From Methanomassiliicoccus sp. (GTDB lineage: Archaea; Thermoplasmatota; Thermoplasmata; Methanomassiliicoccales; Methanomassiliicoccaceae), in assembly GCA_012719175.1 (NCBI GenBank), contig JAAYAX010000005.1, positions 248,001 to 312,000 of the forward strand: 64,000 nucleotides of DNA, read 5' to 3'. Position numbers and translations under genes: made by a program. Every line of letters begins with the position of its first letter. Positions within the stretch are counted from its first letter, which is position 1. Below the pieces are notes generated by a model that was not told the DNA's origin, searched no databases, and saw only the letters and a program-made list of their open reading frames with translations. Positions 8,693 through 16,682 of the stretch are shown one piece after another.

Positions 8693-9041
8693 AAGAACAC
8701 CAAATCGGCGATCGAACGTCAGGCTTGCTATTAGCGTTTTCTCCATAGCATTTTTAAAAATTTTTAACCTGATGCGGGGCCGATGCTGCAGGTCAGGCAG
8801 CTGCCGTGATATTATTAATATATAGAAGAGGCCTATGATTGAGGCAACCATCTTTCCTAAAAGGCCCAGACGGTCCGACAGGCCAGCCAGTATGGTCCCA
8901 CCGACTGTCATGAGCAAGCGCCAGATGATCATCGGTCGAGCAGTGGGTCAGGTCAAAGGGCGATCCGGATGACCCTTAACGTGCGCCGGGGGACCGCTAA
9001 CGACGTCCCTAGCGTTGGCCTGCCCGAGGACGGCAGAGTGC
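8693..9041. other. Intergenic region with open hydrophobic reading frame
   Basis: These 349 bases separate the divergent phosphatase and histidine kinase genes. The AT-rich part at 8748-8780 contains a TTTTTAAAAATTTTTAA stretch that could be the phosphatase TATA box. At 8812-8825 a second AT-rich run (TATTATTAATATAT) occurs. On the minus strand the phosphatase frame remains open to 8932 and would encode a hydrophobic stretch (TVGGTILAG, then MVASIIGLFYILIIS). I see no ribosome-binding site for it and do not annotate it as a gene. No repeat or RNA gene was recognised. Confidence 0.5.
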
Positions 9042-11375
9042 ATGACAGGTATGACTATAAACAGGGAAAGGAGGAAGGATCCTCCATCGAAGGCCATCAA
9101 GGTCCTTCTTGTGGAGGATAATCCCGGAGATGTAGGTCTGATGCAGGCCATGTTCGAAGGGACCCGTTCAGCCCAGTTCGAGACACAGGTAGTGGGTCGA
9201 CTCCGGGATGCCATCGCTTCACTCGAGGAAGGCCGCCCTGACGTGATACTGCTGGACCTAGGACTGCCCGACTCTTTCGGTCTGAACACCCTCGAGCAGA
9301 TGCTTGGCCACACATCGAACGTTCCGGTGATAGTCCTCACCGGGACCAGCGACGAGGAGCTGGGAGACCTGGCCGTTTCCCTGGGGGCCCAAGACTACCT
9401 GGTTAAGGGGGAGGTGGACATCTTCGCCCTGGAACGCTCCCTCCGTTATGCTATTCAGAGAATGAAGACCTTAGAGGAACTGAGGGAGAGCAACGAGCGG
9501 TATGTCAGTCTCTTCAAGAAGAACCATGCTGTAATGTTCCTGGTAGATCCCCAGACCCATAAGGTGGTCGATGTCAACCAGGCCGCCATCGACTACTATG
9601 GCTTCCCCTCGGGGTCATTCATAGGCATGGACCTGGGAGAGATAGCCCCTCTGGAGATGCAGGGGGATACGAGGGAGGAGGGCATGGCCCTTCCCCCCTC
9701 TACCGGGGGAACCTTTGCGAAGCATCGTCTGGCCGATGGCCAGGTGCGGGACATCGAGGAGATGGTCGCGCCCATTCACCTCAACGGTCAGATGTACCTC
9801 TGCTCCATCGTGCACGATGTCACCGACCGTACACGCGCCGAGGAGGAGAGAGAGCGCCTGTCCGATGAGGTAAGGGAGCAGAAGTGGTTGCTGCAGAACG
9901 TCATCGAGAACGCTCCCGTGGGGATACTGGTATTGTCCGGTCCGGAGATGAGGATCAAGTGGGTCAACCAGGCCTTCGTGGATATATTTGATCAGCAACT
10001 GGTCGACGACATCCAGGACAAGAGGCTGGATGAGATATCTTTTCCCCTGCCCGAGATGAATGCCGAGATCAGGGAGATCATCAAGGAGAATATCCCCATC
10101 GAAAGGGACCTGGAAATGTGCGCCCAAAACGGGACCGTTCGCCATATCCACTTTTCAGCGGTCCCTTTTCCGCTGAAGGGCGAAGGCGGGGCCCTGGCAA
10201 TCATCACCGATATCTCTGAGCGGGTGAACGCCCGTAAGAGAATCGAGGACATGGCAGCACGCGCGGAGCTGGAAAAAAGGCGCGTCCAGACCATCCTCGA
10301 CAGCCTTCCGGTGGGGGTCATGGTGGCGGACCAAAGCGGGAAGGTCATCGAGAGGAACGTGATGGTGGACTCCATCTTGGGAGATAAGCTGTTGAAGCTT
10401 CCGCTGGGCAACGGGCACGCGGAGTTCAAGGCCTGGTGGTCGGACAACGGCCTGGTGGTTCGGAACGAGGACTGGCCGCTCATCCAGTCTGTGAAGAAGG
10501 GGAAGACCACCGTGGGAGCGGCGCTCGACATCATCCGCCTTGACGGTTCCAGAGGCACGATACTAAATTCCGCATCCCCCCTCCGGGACGGCCAGGGTAA
10601 GATAATCGGCGGGGTCACCGTTCTTCAGGACATAACGCGGCAGAGAATATTGGAGCATGATGCCATAGAGGCCAAGGAGCAGGCCGAGCTGTACATCGAC
10701 CTCCTGTCGCACGATATCAGCAATATGAATATGGCTATCTCCAGCTACCTGGAGACGGCGATGAACAAACTGGCCCTGGAGGGCAAGCACGCTCACCTGT
10801 TGACCGAACCTCAGGAGATCCTGAGGGACAGCAACCACCTTATTGAGAACGTTCGCAAGATTCAGCAGATCGACAGCCATGAGGTCAAGCACTCCCTGGT
10901 GGACCTCGGCTGGCTGCTGGAGGACGTCCGGGTGGAGTACGAGAAATTTGCCGAGGCGGGGGTCAAGATAACGTATCAGACCTCGATCAAGAAGTTCGTC
11001 CTGGCGAGCGGACTGCTCAAGGACGTCTTCTCCAACCTCATCATGAACGCCGTAAAGCATTCCGATGGTCAGGTGGAGATAGACATCACCCTCAGCAAGG
11101 TGTTCGAGGACGGCCGCGAATACTATAAGACGGCAGTCGAGGACAATGGACCGGGGATACCTGACGAGCAGAAGAGCAAGCTGTTCCAGAGGGCCCGCAA
11201 GGGCCGCAGCAAGACCAAGGGCGCAGGCCTAGGCCTTTACCTTGTGAAGAAGGTGGTCGAGGATATCAACGGCCGGGTATGGTTGGAGGACCGCGTGCCC
11301 GGGGACCATACCAAGGGGACGAGGTTCGTGGTCCTCCTGCCCGCCGTCACCAGCGACGCCAAACCTATGGCCTAA
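9042..11375 (+). CDS. Soluble hybrid histidine kinase: receiver, three PAS domains, HATPase
   Basis: This is a cytoplasmic sensor kinase of about 777 residues without membrane segments. It runs: an N-terminal response-regulator receiver (VLLVEDNPGD, phospho-acceptor Asp in ILLDLGLPD, Lys in YLVKGEV); PAS 1 beginning KNHAVMFLVDPQTHK; PAS 2 beginning NVIENAPVGILVL; PAS 3 beginning ILDSLPVGVMVADQSGK; a phosphotransfer helix with His in LLSHDISNMNM; and an HATPase domain with N-box NLIMNAVKHSD, G1 DNGPGIPD and G2 KGAGLGLYLVKK. A receiver ahead of PAS domains is common in archaeal kinases. ATG 9042 was chosen over upstream 9015 and downstream 9051. No cognate response regulator is adjacent. Confidence 0.9.
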   Translation: MTGMTINRERRKDPPSKAIKVLLVEDNPGDVGLMQAMFEGTRSAQFETQVVGRLRDAIASLEEGRPDVILLDLGLPDSFGLNTLEQMLGHTSNVPVIVLTGTSDEELGDLAVSLGAQDYLVKGEVDIFALERSLRYAIQRMKTLEELRESNERYVSLFKKNHAVMFLVDPQTHKVVDVNQAAIDYYGFPSGSFIGMDLGEIAPLEMQGDTREEGMALPPSTGGTFAKHRLADGQVRDIEEMVAPIHLNGQMYLCSIVHDVTDRTRAEEERERLSDEVREQKWLLQNVIENAPVGILVLSGPEMRIKWVNQAFVDIFDQQLVDDIQDKRLDEISFPLPEMNAEIREIIKENIPIERDLEMCAQNGTVRHIHFSAVPFPLKGEGGALAIITDISERVNARKRIEDMAARAELEKRRVQTILDSLPVGVMVADQSGKVIERNVMVDSILGDKLLKLPLGNGHAEFKAWWSDNGLVVRNEDWPLIQSVKKGKTTVGAALDIIRLDGSRGTILNSASPLRDGQGKIIGGVTVLQDITRQRILEHDAIEAKEQAELYIDLLSHDISNMNMAISSYLETAMNKLALEGKHAHLLTEPQEILRDSNHLIENVRKIQQIDSHEVKHSLVDLGWLLEDVRVEYEKFAEAGVKITYQTSIKKFVLASGLLKDVFSNLIMNAVKHSDGQVEIDITLSKVFEDGREYYKTAVEDNGPGIPDEQKSKLFQRARKGRSKTKGAGLGLYLVKKVVEDINGRVWLEDRVPGDHTKGTRFVVLLPAVTSDAKPMA

Positions 11376-12247
11376 CGAAGGTTGCGCAGGTCGCCGAGGG
11401 TGGCCACACGCTCCGCGAAGGCGTTGTGCTTGTGGATGGACTCCTCGCTCTCGCTGCGCACAGTAACCTGCACGGTGTCCGGAAGTTGGGGATACCGTTC
11501 GAGGACGAAGGACAGCATGGTCCGCACCACGTCCTCCACGAACTTGGGCCGCTGATGCGCCTGCAGGACCACCTTGGCCTCGTCGGAACGCTTGAGGACC
11601 TCGTAGGTCGCGGAGGAGAAGGACAGCTCGACAACATCGATCAGGTCGTTGGCCTCCACATCACAGTCCTCGGGTACCTCCACCATCAAGGTGGCCACGT
11701 TCCTCTGGTTATGACTGATCACTGGTAGGTCCCCTTCCATGATGACGTTGTTGCAGTACTGCTCCCTCACGGTCTCCATCGCGCAGGGACAGGCGGTCAT
11801 GCCCACAACTTCCACGCCCACCATCTTCTTAAGGCCATCGTCGTTCCGGCTGATGGCATCGGCCATGATCTTGAACGCTTCCAGGTTCCGCTTCCCACTG
11901 GGGCCCGGCCTCTCCAAGAAGTAGTCGGCTACCAGATGGACCTCAGCAAAGGTGGAATACTCATGCTTCTCCCGCAATGCTCGGCAGATGTTAGCGGCTA
12001 TGACCTCGATCCCGGATATGGGCTCCTTGATGCTCGCGCTCACGGCCTCATTGATAGCTTCCAGGTTTCGGGACAGGTGGGATCCCTTCTGGGTCGAGGG
12101 GAGGTCTACGAACACATCCAGGGTGCAGAAGAGCGTGGTCGTTCGGCCGCCTCGGGTGACCACCACAGGCTTCTTCACGCCAGTGACGCCCACTCTAGTG
12201 AGCATGAACCCGTTCTCCATCTTGCGGTTCTGTACGTCGCTTGGTAT
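11372..12247 (-). CDS. mptA: GTP cyclohydrolase MptA (archaeal FolE2/type IB family), apparent AUA start
   Basis: This is the Fe(II)-dependent GTP cyclohydrolase that opens the archaeal pterin pathway to tetrahydromethanopterin or related folates. Family features are LTRVGVTGVKKP near the N terminus, the VFVDLPSTQKGSHLSRN block, and the MTACPCAM motif with the metal-ligand Cys. The first ATG in frame (12220) starts inside conserved sequence. Upstream in frame is IPSDVQNRK, which matches the xPDVQ start of MptA homologues, but the nearest upstream stop leaves no ATG, GTG or TTG. A GGTGAT ribosome-binding sequence ends 3 bases before an ATA codon at 12247, the same spacing as in GGTGATTACATG at another gene in this window. 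I therefore place the start at ATA; a lost base in AAA is the alternative. Confidence 0.88.
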   Translation of the reverse strand: MPSDVQNRKMENGFMLTRVGVTGVKKPVVVTRGGRTTTLFCTLDVFVDLPSTQKGSHLSRNLEAINEAVSASIKEPISGIEVIAANICRALREKHEYSTFAEVHLVADYFLERPGPSGKRNLEAFKIMADAISRNDDGLKKMVGVEVVGMTACPCAMETVREQYCNNVIMEGDLPVISHNQRNVATLMVEVPEDCDVEANDLIDVVELSFSSATYEVLKRSDEAKVVLQAHQRPKFVEDVVRTMLSFVLERYPQLPDTVQVTVRSESEESIHKHNAFAERVATLGDLRNLR

Positions 12248-12293
12248 TTCATCACCTTCGATTGGAATTGCGCGACTATTGGTTCATAGTCAA

Positions 12294-12304
12294 TATATTT
12301 TTTG
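12294..12304 (-). promoter_or_regulatory. TATA-like box for mptA
   Basis: AAAAATATATT on the minus strand would start transcription near 12270. This gives a leader of about 20 bases to the proposed AUA start and supports coding upstream of the first ATG. Confidence 0.45.
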
Positions 12305-12331
12305 TAGGTACAACTGCTGTGCGTAGGTGCA

Positions 12332-13438
12332 TCATCTAACCTTGATCAGGTCGTAGCTCCTCTCGCCTAGCCCCAGCTCCTCGGCATACCGTAGCTGCGC
12401 GCTCCAATCCGCATCCACTATCTCCCGTAGCTTGTCGGAACCTGGTGAAAGATCACCCTTAAGCATGCTCCCCTGCATACCTGGAGCGGCCTTCACCAGG
12501 TCCGCCGCCGCCTGATCGATGGCCACGATATCCTTCGATGCCAGAATGCCAATGTCTGGCACTATGGGTACATCATTGAACTCATAGCAGTCGCACAGGG
12601 GGGACACGTCGATCACGAAGGTGATGAAACCATTCTTCCCTTCCTTTCCCTTGAGGATCCCGTAACAGTACTCGACGATCCTCTCCTGAAGGGCGATATA
12701 GTTGTTCCAGTCTCCCAGGTCGATGGCCCCGTAGCGGCAGGCCACGTTGCACTCGCCACAGCCTATGCACTTCTCAGGGTCCACCGTGGCCTTCCTCCCC
12801 TTTAGCCTTATGGCCCCGGGAGGGCAGCGGAGCAGGCACTGCCCGCATCCCTTGCAGCGCTCCTTCACGACCTGGGCCCGGACTAGCGCATGCATCTCCA
12901 TCTTCCCCCGTCTCGACCCCAACCCCATGCCCACGTTCTTGAGGGCCCCTCCGAATCCGGTTAGCCCATGGCCCTTGAAATGGGATACCGTGATGATTGC
13001 ATCGGCGTCCTGGACGACCGATCCCACTTTGACCGTGGTGCAGTGCTTCAGGTTCACGGGAACCTCCACATAGTCGGTTCCCTTCAGACCGTCGGCGATG
13101 ATTACGGGGGCGTTGACTACAGGATAGGTGTAACCGTGCCGTGCCGCCAGCCGAAGATGGTCCACGGCGTTGGTTCGCATGCCCTTGTAGAGGGTGCTGC
13201 TGTCGGTCAGGAAAGGTTTTCCTCCGCCCTTGATGACCATATCCACCACCTTGGACACCAGCTCCGGGCGGAGGTAGGCGGTGTTCCCTTCCTCCCCGAA
13301 GTGGGTCTTTACAGCGACAAGGTCCCCGGGTCGGAAGGTCTCCCCCAGCTTGGCCTTCCGGTACAGCCTTTGAACCTTGGTGAGAACGCTCTGGCTGGCC
13401 TGACCGGCCCTCAGATCGGCGAAAAAGACCTCTGACAT
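12332..13438 (-). CDS. DUF362 protein with two [4Fe-4S] clusters
   Basis: The 368-residue protein has an N-terminal DUF362 domain (about 1-190, with VAVKTHFGEEGNTAYLRP and SHFKGHGLTGFGGALKNVGMG). Two ferredoxin-like motifs follow: CKGCGQCLLRCPPGA (about 195-209) and CIGCGECNVACRYGA (about 224-238). The DUF362 segment then resumes to the C terminus. It is probably a soluble electron-transfer or Fe-S related protein; the substrate is unknown. DUF362 ferredoxin proteins are widespread in anaerobic archaea and bacteria. It is a single gene, divergent from rnhB and with no clear partner. Confidence 0.85.
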   Translation of the reverse strand: MSEVFFADLRAGQASQSVLTKVQRLYRKAKLGETFRPGDLVAVKTHFGEEGNTAYLRPELVSKVVDMVIKGGGKPFLTDSSTLYKGMRTNAVDHLRLAARHGYTYPVVNAPVIIADGLKGTDYVEVPVNLKHCTTVKVGSVVQDADAIITVSHFKGHGLTGFGGALKNVGMGLGSRRGKMEMHALVRAQVVKERCKGCGQCLLRCPPGAIRLKGRKATVDPEKCIGCGECNVACRYGAIDLGDWNNYIALQERIVEYCYGILKGKEGKNGFITFVIDVSPLCDCYEFNDVPIVPDIGILASKDIVAIDQAAADLVKAAPGMQGSMLKGDLSPGSDKLREIVDADWSAQLRYAEELGLGERSYDLIKVR

Positions 13439-13544
13439 GCGACCACGACGGTCAATGGGCTGTGGACGATGAAAAGTTTACCCAGCCTTTTCTCCGCCCC
13501 AATATGTCGATATTTCTAAATAGGGATAGAAAATAGGTTCGCCG

Positions 13545-14243
13545 ATGATCTGCGGCGTGGACGAGGCTGGCCGCGGTCCGGTCATGGGGCCGCTGGTGGT
13601 AGCAGCGGTCATGGTCAGGGACGATCAGTCCCTAAGAGAGCTGGGGGTCGCTGACTCCAAGCTCCTGACTCGTCGACGCCGGGAGGAGCTGGACGGCCAC
13701 ATCAGGGAACTGGCCAAGGTGGAGATGGTGGTGGTGAACGCCGCAGAGATAGATGAGTTCATGAGAAACAACAACCTGAACCTTCTGGAGGTGAAGCACT
13801 TCGCCGTGCTCATCGAGAGGCTTCGCCCCGGCAAAGTGTTCATCGACGCTGCGGACGTGGTCGAGGAGCGGTTCGGCAGGAGGGTCCAGGAACTCCTTAC
13901 CTGCAGGCCCGATATGGTCTGTGAGCATAAGGCGGACCTCACTTACCCGGTGGTCTCGGCAGCCTCCATAATCGCCAAGGTCGCCCGCGATAACATCATG
14001 GACCAGATCCAGGAGAGCATCGGCCGGCCCATCGGATCCGGTTATGCCCATGATGAGGTGACCATAGAGTTCATACGCACGTGGCTCAAGGAGACGGGCT
14101 CCTTGCCGCCCCACGTGAGGTCCTCTTGGAAGACGGCCAAGGACCTGATATCGATAAGCAAGGTAAGCAAACTGACGGATTGGATGGATAGTGATGACGG
14201 TAGAGCCACTGCTGCAGGACCTCGTAAGCAAGTTCAACGATAA
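13545..14243 (+). CDS. rnhB: Ribonuclease HII
   Basis: RNase HII cleaves the RNA strand of RNA-DNA hybrids and removes single ribonucleotides from DNA. The N-terminal motif ICGVDEAGRGPVMGPL (2-17) carries the first catalytic Asp and Glu. FIDAAD (about 98-103) supplies a third Asp, and EHKADLTYPVVSAASIIAKVARD the conserved region ending in the fourth carboxylate. At 232 residues it is standard archaeal size. The last 50 bases overlap the start of the SCP2-domain gene in another frame, suggesting coupled translation. Confidence 0.95.
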   Translation: MICGVDEAGRGPVMGPLVVAAVMVRDDQSLRELGVADSKLLTRRRREELDGHIRELAKVEMVVVNAAEIDEFMRNNNLNLLEVKHFAVLIERLRPGKVFIDAADVVEERFGRRVQELLTCRPDMVCEHKADLTYPVVSAASIIAKVARDNIMDQIQESIGRPIGSGYAHDEVTIEFIRTWLKETGSLPPHVRSSWKTAKDLISISKVSKLTDWMDSDDGRATAAGPRKQVQR

Positions 14244-14526
14244 GGTGGACAATGATGAGAAGCTCCGCAAGGAGATCGAGGGTATGGACAAACGGGTGCT
14301 GGTCGACCTGGAGAGCGAGAAGTACAGCTTCCACATGCACCATCAGAAGATCAACGACTTCAGAGAAGGGGTCATTGAGAACCCTGACATCACCCTGATC
14401 TCCGACCCTGAGACCATTGCGGGCATAATCGAGGGAAAGATCAAACCCATGAAGGCCTTCGCCCTGCGCAAGGTACGCGTGAAGGGGAACATCGAGGACA
14501 TCCTCCGCCTCCGCAAGCTGTTCTGA
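14194..14526 (+). CDS. SCP2 sterol-carrier-domain protein
   Basis: This soluble 110-residue protein resembles the SCP2 lipid-binding fold. It has an N-terminal helix (LLQDLVSKFNDKVDNDEKLRKE), a beta segment (KRVLVDLESEKYSFHMH), and the family-typical PDITLISDPETIAGIIEGKIKP stretch leading to a C-terminal helix (FALRKVRVKGNIEDILRL). Such proteins bind lipids or acyl-CoA in a hydrophobic tunnel. It begins within the rnhB 3' end (ATG 14194, with a GTG at 14191), so the two genes are probably co-transcribed. The ligand is unknown. Confidence 0.8.
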   Translation: MTVEPLLQDLVSKFNDKVDNDEKLRKEIEGMDKRVLVDLESEKYSFHMHHQKINDFREGVIENPDITLISDPETIAGIIEGKIKPMKAFALRKVRVKGNIEDILRLRKLF

Positions 14527-14564
14527 GACCTGAGACGCCCTCATTGAGAAGCTCCTCACAAAGG

Positions 14565-14572
14565 TTTATAAG
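14565..14572 (+). promoter_or_regulatory. TATA box for initiator tRNA gene
   Basis: TTTATAAG preceded by AAGG lies about 30 bases upstream of the mature tRNA 5' end at 14599, the usual archaeal distance. Confidence 0.7.
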
Positions 14573-14598
14573 GGGCATCGCAATAGTGGGGGCTACAT

Positions 14599-14673
14599 AG
14601 CGGGGTGGGGTAGCCAGGACATCCCGTCGGGCTCATAACCCGGAGACCGGTCGTTCAAATCGACCCCCCGCTA
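14599..14673 (+). tRNA. Initiator tRNA-Met (CAT)
   Basis: The sequence folds into a complete cloverleaf of 75 bases. The acceptor is AGCGGGG with CCCCGCT plus discriminator A. The anticodon arm is TCGGG-CTCATAA-CCCGG and the T arm GGTCG-TTCAAAT-CGACC. The anticodon is CAT. The A1-U72 pair and the three G-C pairs at the bottom of the anticodon stem are hallmarks of archaeal initiator tRNA rather than elongator Met or tRNA-Ile2. There is no intron, and CCA is not encoded. An ATTTTT run follows at 14678-14683 and may terminate transcription. Confidence 0.95.
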
Positions 14674-14677
14674 CTCA

Positions 14678-14684
14678 ATTTTTA
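14678..14684 (+). terminator. T-run terminator after tRNA-Met
   Basis: A five-T run about 6 bases beyond the discriminator base fits archaeal intrinsic termination at U-rich sequence. Confidence 0.5.
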
Positions 14685-14720
14685 GATACCATTATCTCTC
14701 CCTCCTTCAGTTCCAGGTGA

Positions 14721-15065
14721 GTGGACGTTTCCGACGTTATAAGTGCCACCGCTACGGTCCTTTCCTACTTCGGAGTAATCATCATCGCCTATGGCGGTAC
14801 CAAGGCCGTCTGGCAGCTGCTCTCGAGATTGTTTCCCCGGGGCAAGGGCATGACCTACGCCAGGGTCCGGGGGGAGTTCGCTCAACTGATCGTTCTGGGC
14901 CTGGACTTCTTCATAGCGTCCGACATCATCACCACCCTCTCCGTCCCCACCCTCGATGAGGTCCTGAGGCTTGGTGGAATAGTATTGATCCGTTCGGTAC
15001 TGACCTTCCTGCTGTCCAAGGAGACAGCAGAGCTACGGAAAGAGGAGATGGCGCCCGTTGGTTAG
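14721..15065 (+). CDS. DUF1622 family membrane protein
   Basis: This 114-residue protein has three predicted membrane helices: VLSYFGVIIIAYGGTKAVWQLL (about 13-34), LIVLGLDFFIASDIITTL (about 56-73) and GGIVLIRSVLTFLLSKETAEL (about 85-105). The FIASDIITT segment and overall size match the DUF1622 family, whose function is unknown. It begins with GTG directly behind AGGTGA. It lies alone between the tRNA and glpA. Confidence 0.75.
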   Translation: MDVSDVISATATVLSYFGVIIIAYGGTKAVWQLLSRLFPRGKGMTYARVRGEFAQLIVLGLDFFIASDIITTLSVPTLDEVLRLGGIVLIRSVLTFLLSKETAELRKEEMAPVG

Positions 15066-15092
15066 CTGCCAGGGAGCGGTCCGGCTGAAAAC

Positions 15093-15101
15093 GATATAAA
15101 T
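15093..15101 (+). promoter_or_regulatory. TATA box for glpABC
   Basis: GATATAAAT is centred about 28 bases before the glpA ATG at 15125, implying a very short or absent leader. Confidence 0.6.
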
Positions 15102-15124
15102 CACGTACCCGCTCACAGTGAGGG

Positions 15125-16681
15125 ATGAAGAGCTTGGATCGGCCAAGGCCTGAGGTTCTGGTGATAGGTGGGGGAGCTACCGGGACAGGGATCGCCAGGG
15201 ACCTGGCCATGCGAGGCGCGGACGTTCTGCTGGCGGAGGCAGGGGACCTCTCCACGGGGGCCTCGGGAGGGAACCACGGGATGCTGCACTCCGGGGCCCG
15301 CTATGCTGCCACCGACCCCGAGGCGGCCAGGGAGTGCGCCACCGAGGGCGAGGTGCTCAAGCGCATCGCCAGCTTTTGCATCGAGGACACAGGAGGGATG
15401 TTCGTCTCCCTTCCCGGGGACGACAATGCCTATCCGGACCGTTTCCGGAACGCGTGCTGCCTTTCAGGTGTGAGAGCGGAGGAGACGGGCGTAAATGAGG
15501 CCTTACGCTCGGAGCCGAACCTATCACGGGAGATCTGCGCTGCGTTCAGGGTTCCCGATGCATCCGTGGACCCTTTCTTCCTGGTCTGGGGAATGGCGGA
15601 GAGCGCCCGCGACGCCGGGGCCACGGTGCTCACCCACGCTCCGGTGACATCCCTGCAGGTAGAGGACGGCCGCATCATCAGAGCTATACTGGGCAGGGGC
15701 GGGGGCAGGACGACGGTGCGGCCGGAGGTCGTCGTCAACGCCTCGGGGGCATGGTGCGGTACGATCGCGGCCATGGCGGGGCAGAGGATCGATATGCAGC
15801 TGGACAAGGGAAGCATGGTGGTCTTCAACGGACGCGTGGTCAATGGCCTGGTGAACCGCCTGCGGCCGCCCGCGGACGGCGATATACTCGTCCCCCACCG
15901 GTCCTCCACGATCCTGGGGACGACGTGTGGACCCGGAAACCTGGAGGACGTGCGGGCGACGGTCACGGAGGTGGAGGCCTTGCTGCGAACGGCATCCGAG
16001 GTCCTGCCGGGCCTGTCCACGGCGCGGACGATACGCGCATACGCAGGAGTGCGTCCCCTGCTCAGCGGGAACGGATGTGGTCGTCAGACCTCCCGGGGCT
16101 TCAGCGTGATCGATCACCTGGATGGAGGAGTGGAGAACCTCCTCAGCGTGGCCGGGGGTAAGCTCACCACCTGCCGCCTGATGGCCGAGAAGGCATCGGA
16201 CGCAGTGATGGGCAGGCTGGGCCGGTCCGGTGCCTGCAGGACCATGGTGGAAGAGATAGCACCCCCAGCGTCCGGAGGGAGAGGTTTCCAGGAGGCGATC
16301 ATGAGGCGGAAGTACAGCGCGCACGCGGACGGGATCATGGCCGAGTGCATAACGTCGCCCCTGGGCCAGGAGGAGGCATGCTCCTGCGAGTCGGTCTCAG
16401 TTGGCGAGCTGGATCACTTCGCTGCCTCTCCCGATGTAAGAACTCTGTCGGACCTCATGCGCCGCACGCGAGCGGGCATGGGATACTGCCAGGCCGGCCT
16501 GTGCGTCTTCCGCATGGCGTCCGCCCTAGACGTCGGTGAACCGAGGGCAGAGATCGAACGCTACCTTGCGGAGAGGTGGAAAGGCATATCTCCAGTGCTC
16601 CGTGGTGAGCAGCTGCGCCAGGAGGCATTCAAGGCTCACCTGTTCAAGGTCCACGGCATGGACCATACCAGGGAGGGATAG
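15125..16681 (+). CDS. glpA: Anaerobic glycerol-3-phosphate dehydrogenase subunit A
   Basis: This is the FAD catalytic subunit that oxidises sn-glycerol-3-phosphate to dihydroxyacetone phosphate. The dinucleotide-binding motif is VLVIGGGATGTGIARDLA (11-28). The GNHGMLHSGARYA stretch (about 49-61) is the GlpA counterpart of the FAD-binding RSS-HGG region, and a second FAD-contact region contains SVAGGKLTTCRLMA. The C-terminal BFD-like domain has CSCESVS and GYCQAGLC, a likely [2Fe-2S] site. It has 518 residues, near the bacterial 540. It starts a three-gene operon with glpB two bases downstream. Archaeal lipids use glycerol-1-phosphate, so G3P oxidation suggests use of exogenous glycerol or bacterial/eukaryotic lipid glycerol. 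Confidence 0.9.
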   Translation: MKSLDRPRPEVLVIGGGATGTGIARDLAMRGADVLLAEAGDLSTGASGGNHGMLHSGARYAATDPEAARECATEGEVLKRIASFCIEDTGGMFVSLPGDDNAYPDRFRNACCLSGVRAEETGVNEALRSEPNLSREICAAFRVPDASVDPFFLVWGMAESARDAGATVLTHAPVTSLQVEDGRIIRAILGRGGGRTTVRPEVVVNASGAWCGTIAAMAGQRIDMQLDKGSMVVFNGRVVNGLVNRLRPPADGDILVPHRSSTILGTTCGPGNLEDVRATVTEVEALLRTASEVLPGLSTARTIRAYAGVRPLLSGNGCGRQTSRGFSVIDHLDGGVENLLSVAGGKLTTCRLMAEKASDAVMGRLGRSGACRTMVEEIAPPASGGRGFQEAIMRRKYSAHADGIMAECITSPLGQEEACSCESVSVGELDHFAASPDVRTLSDLMRRTRAGMGYCQAGLCVFRMASALDVGEPRAEIERYLAERWKGISPVLRGEQLRQEAFKAHLFKVHGMDHTREG

Positions 16682-16682
16682 G

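Noticed and set aside
8693-8932. Hydrophobic in-frame extension of the phosphatase (TVGGTILAGLSDR, then MVASIIGLFYILIIS)
   Set aside because: The 223-residue protein from ATG 8692 already has full family length, the extension crosses AT-rich promoter-like sequence, and no ribosome-binding site precedes it. It could still be a separate small protein.
16536-16682. Upstream extension of glpB inside glpA
   Set aside because: GTG 16683 has a strong ribosome-binding site and the extension lies out of frame in glpA coding sequence.
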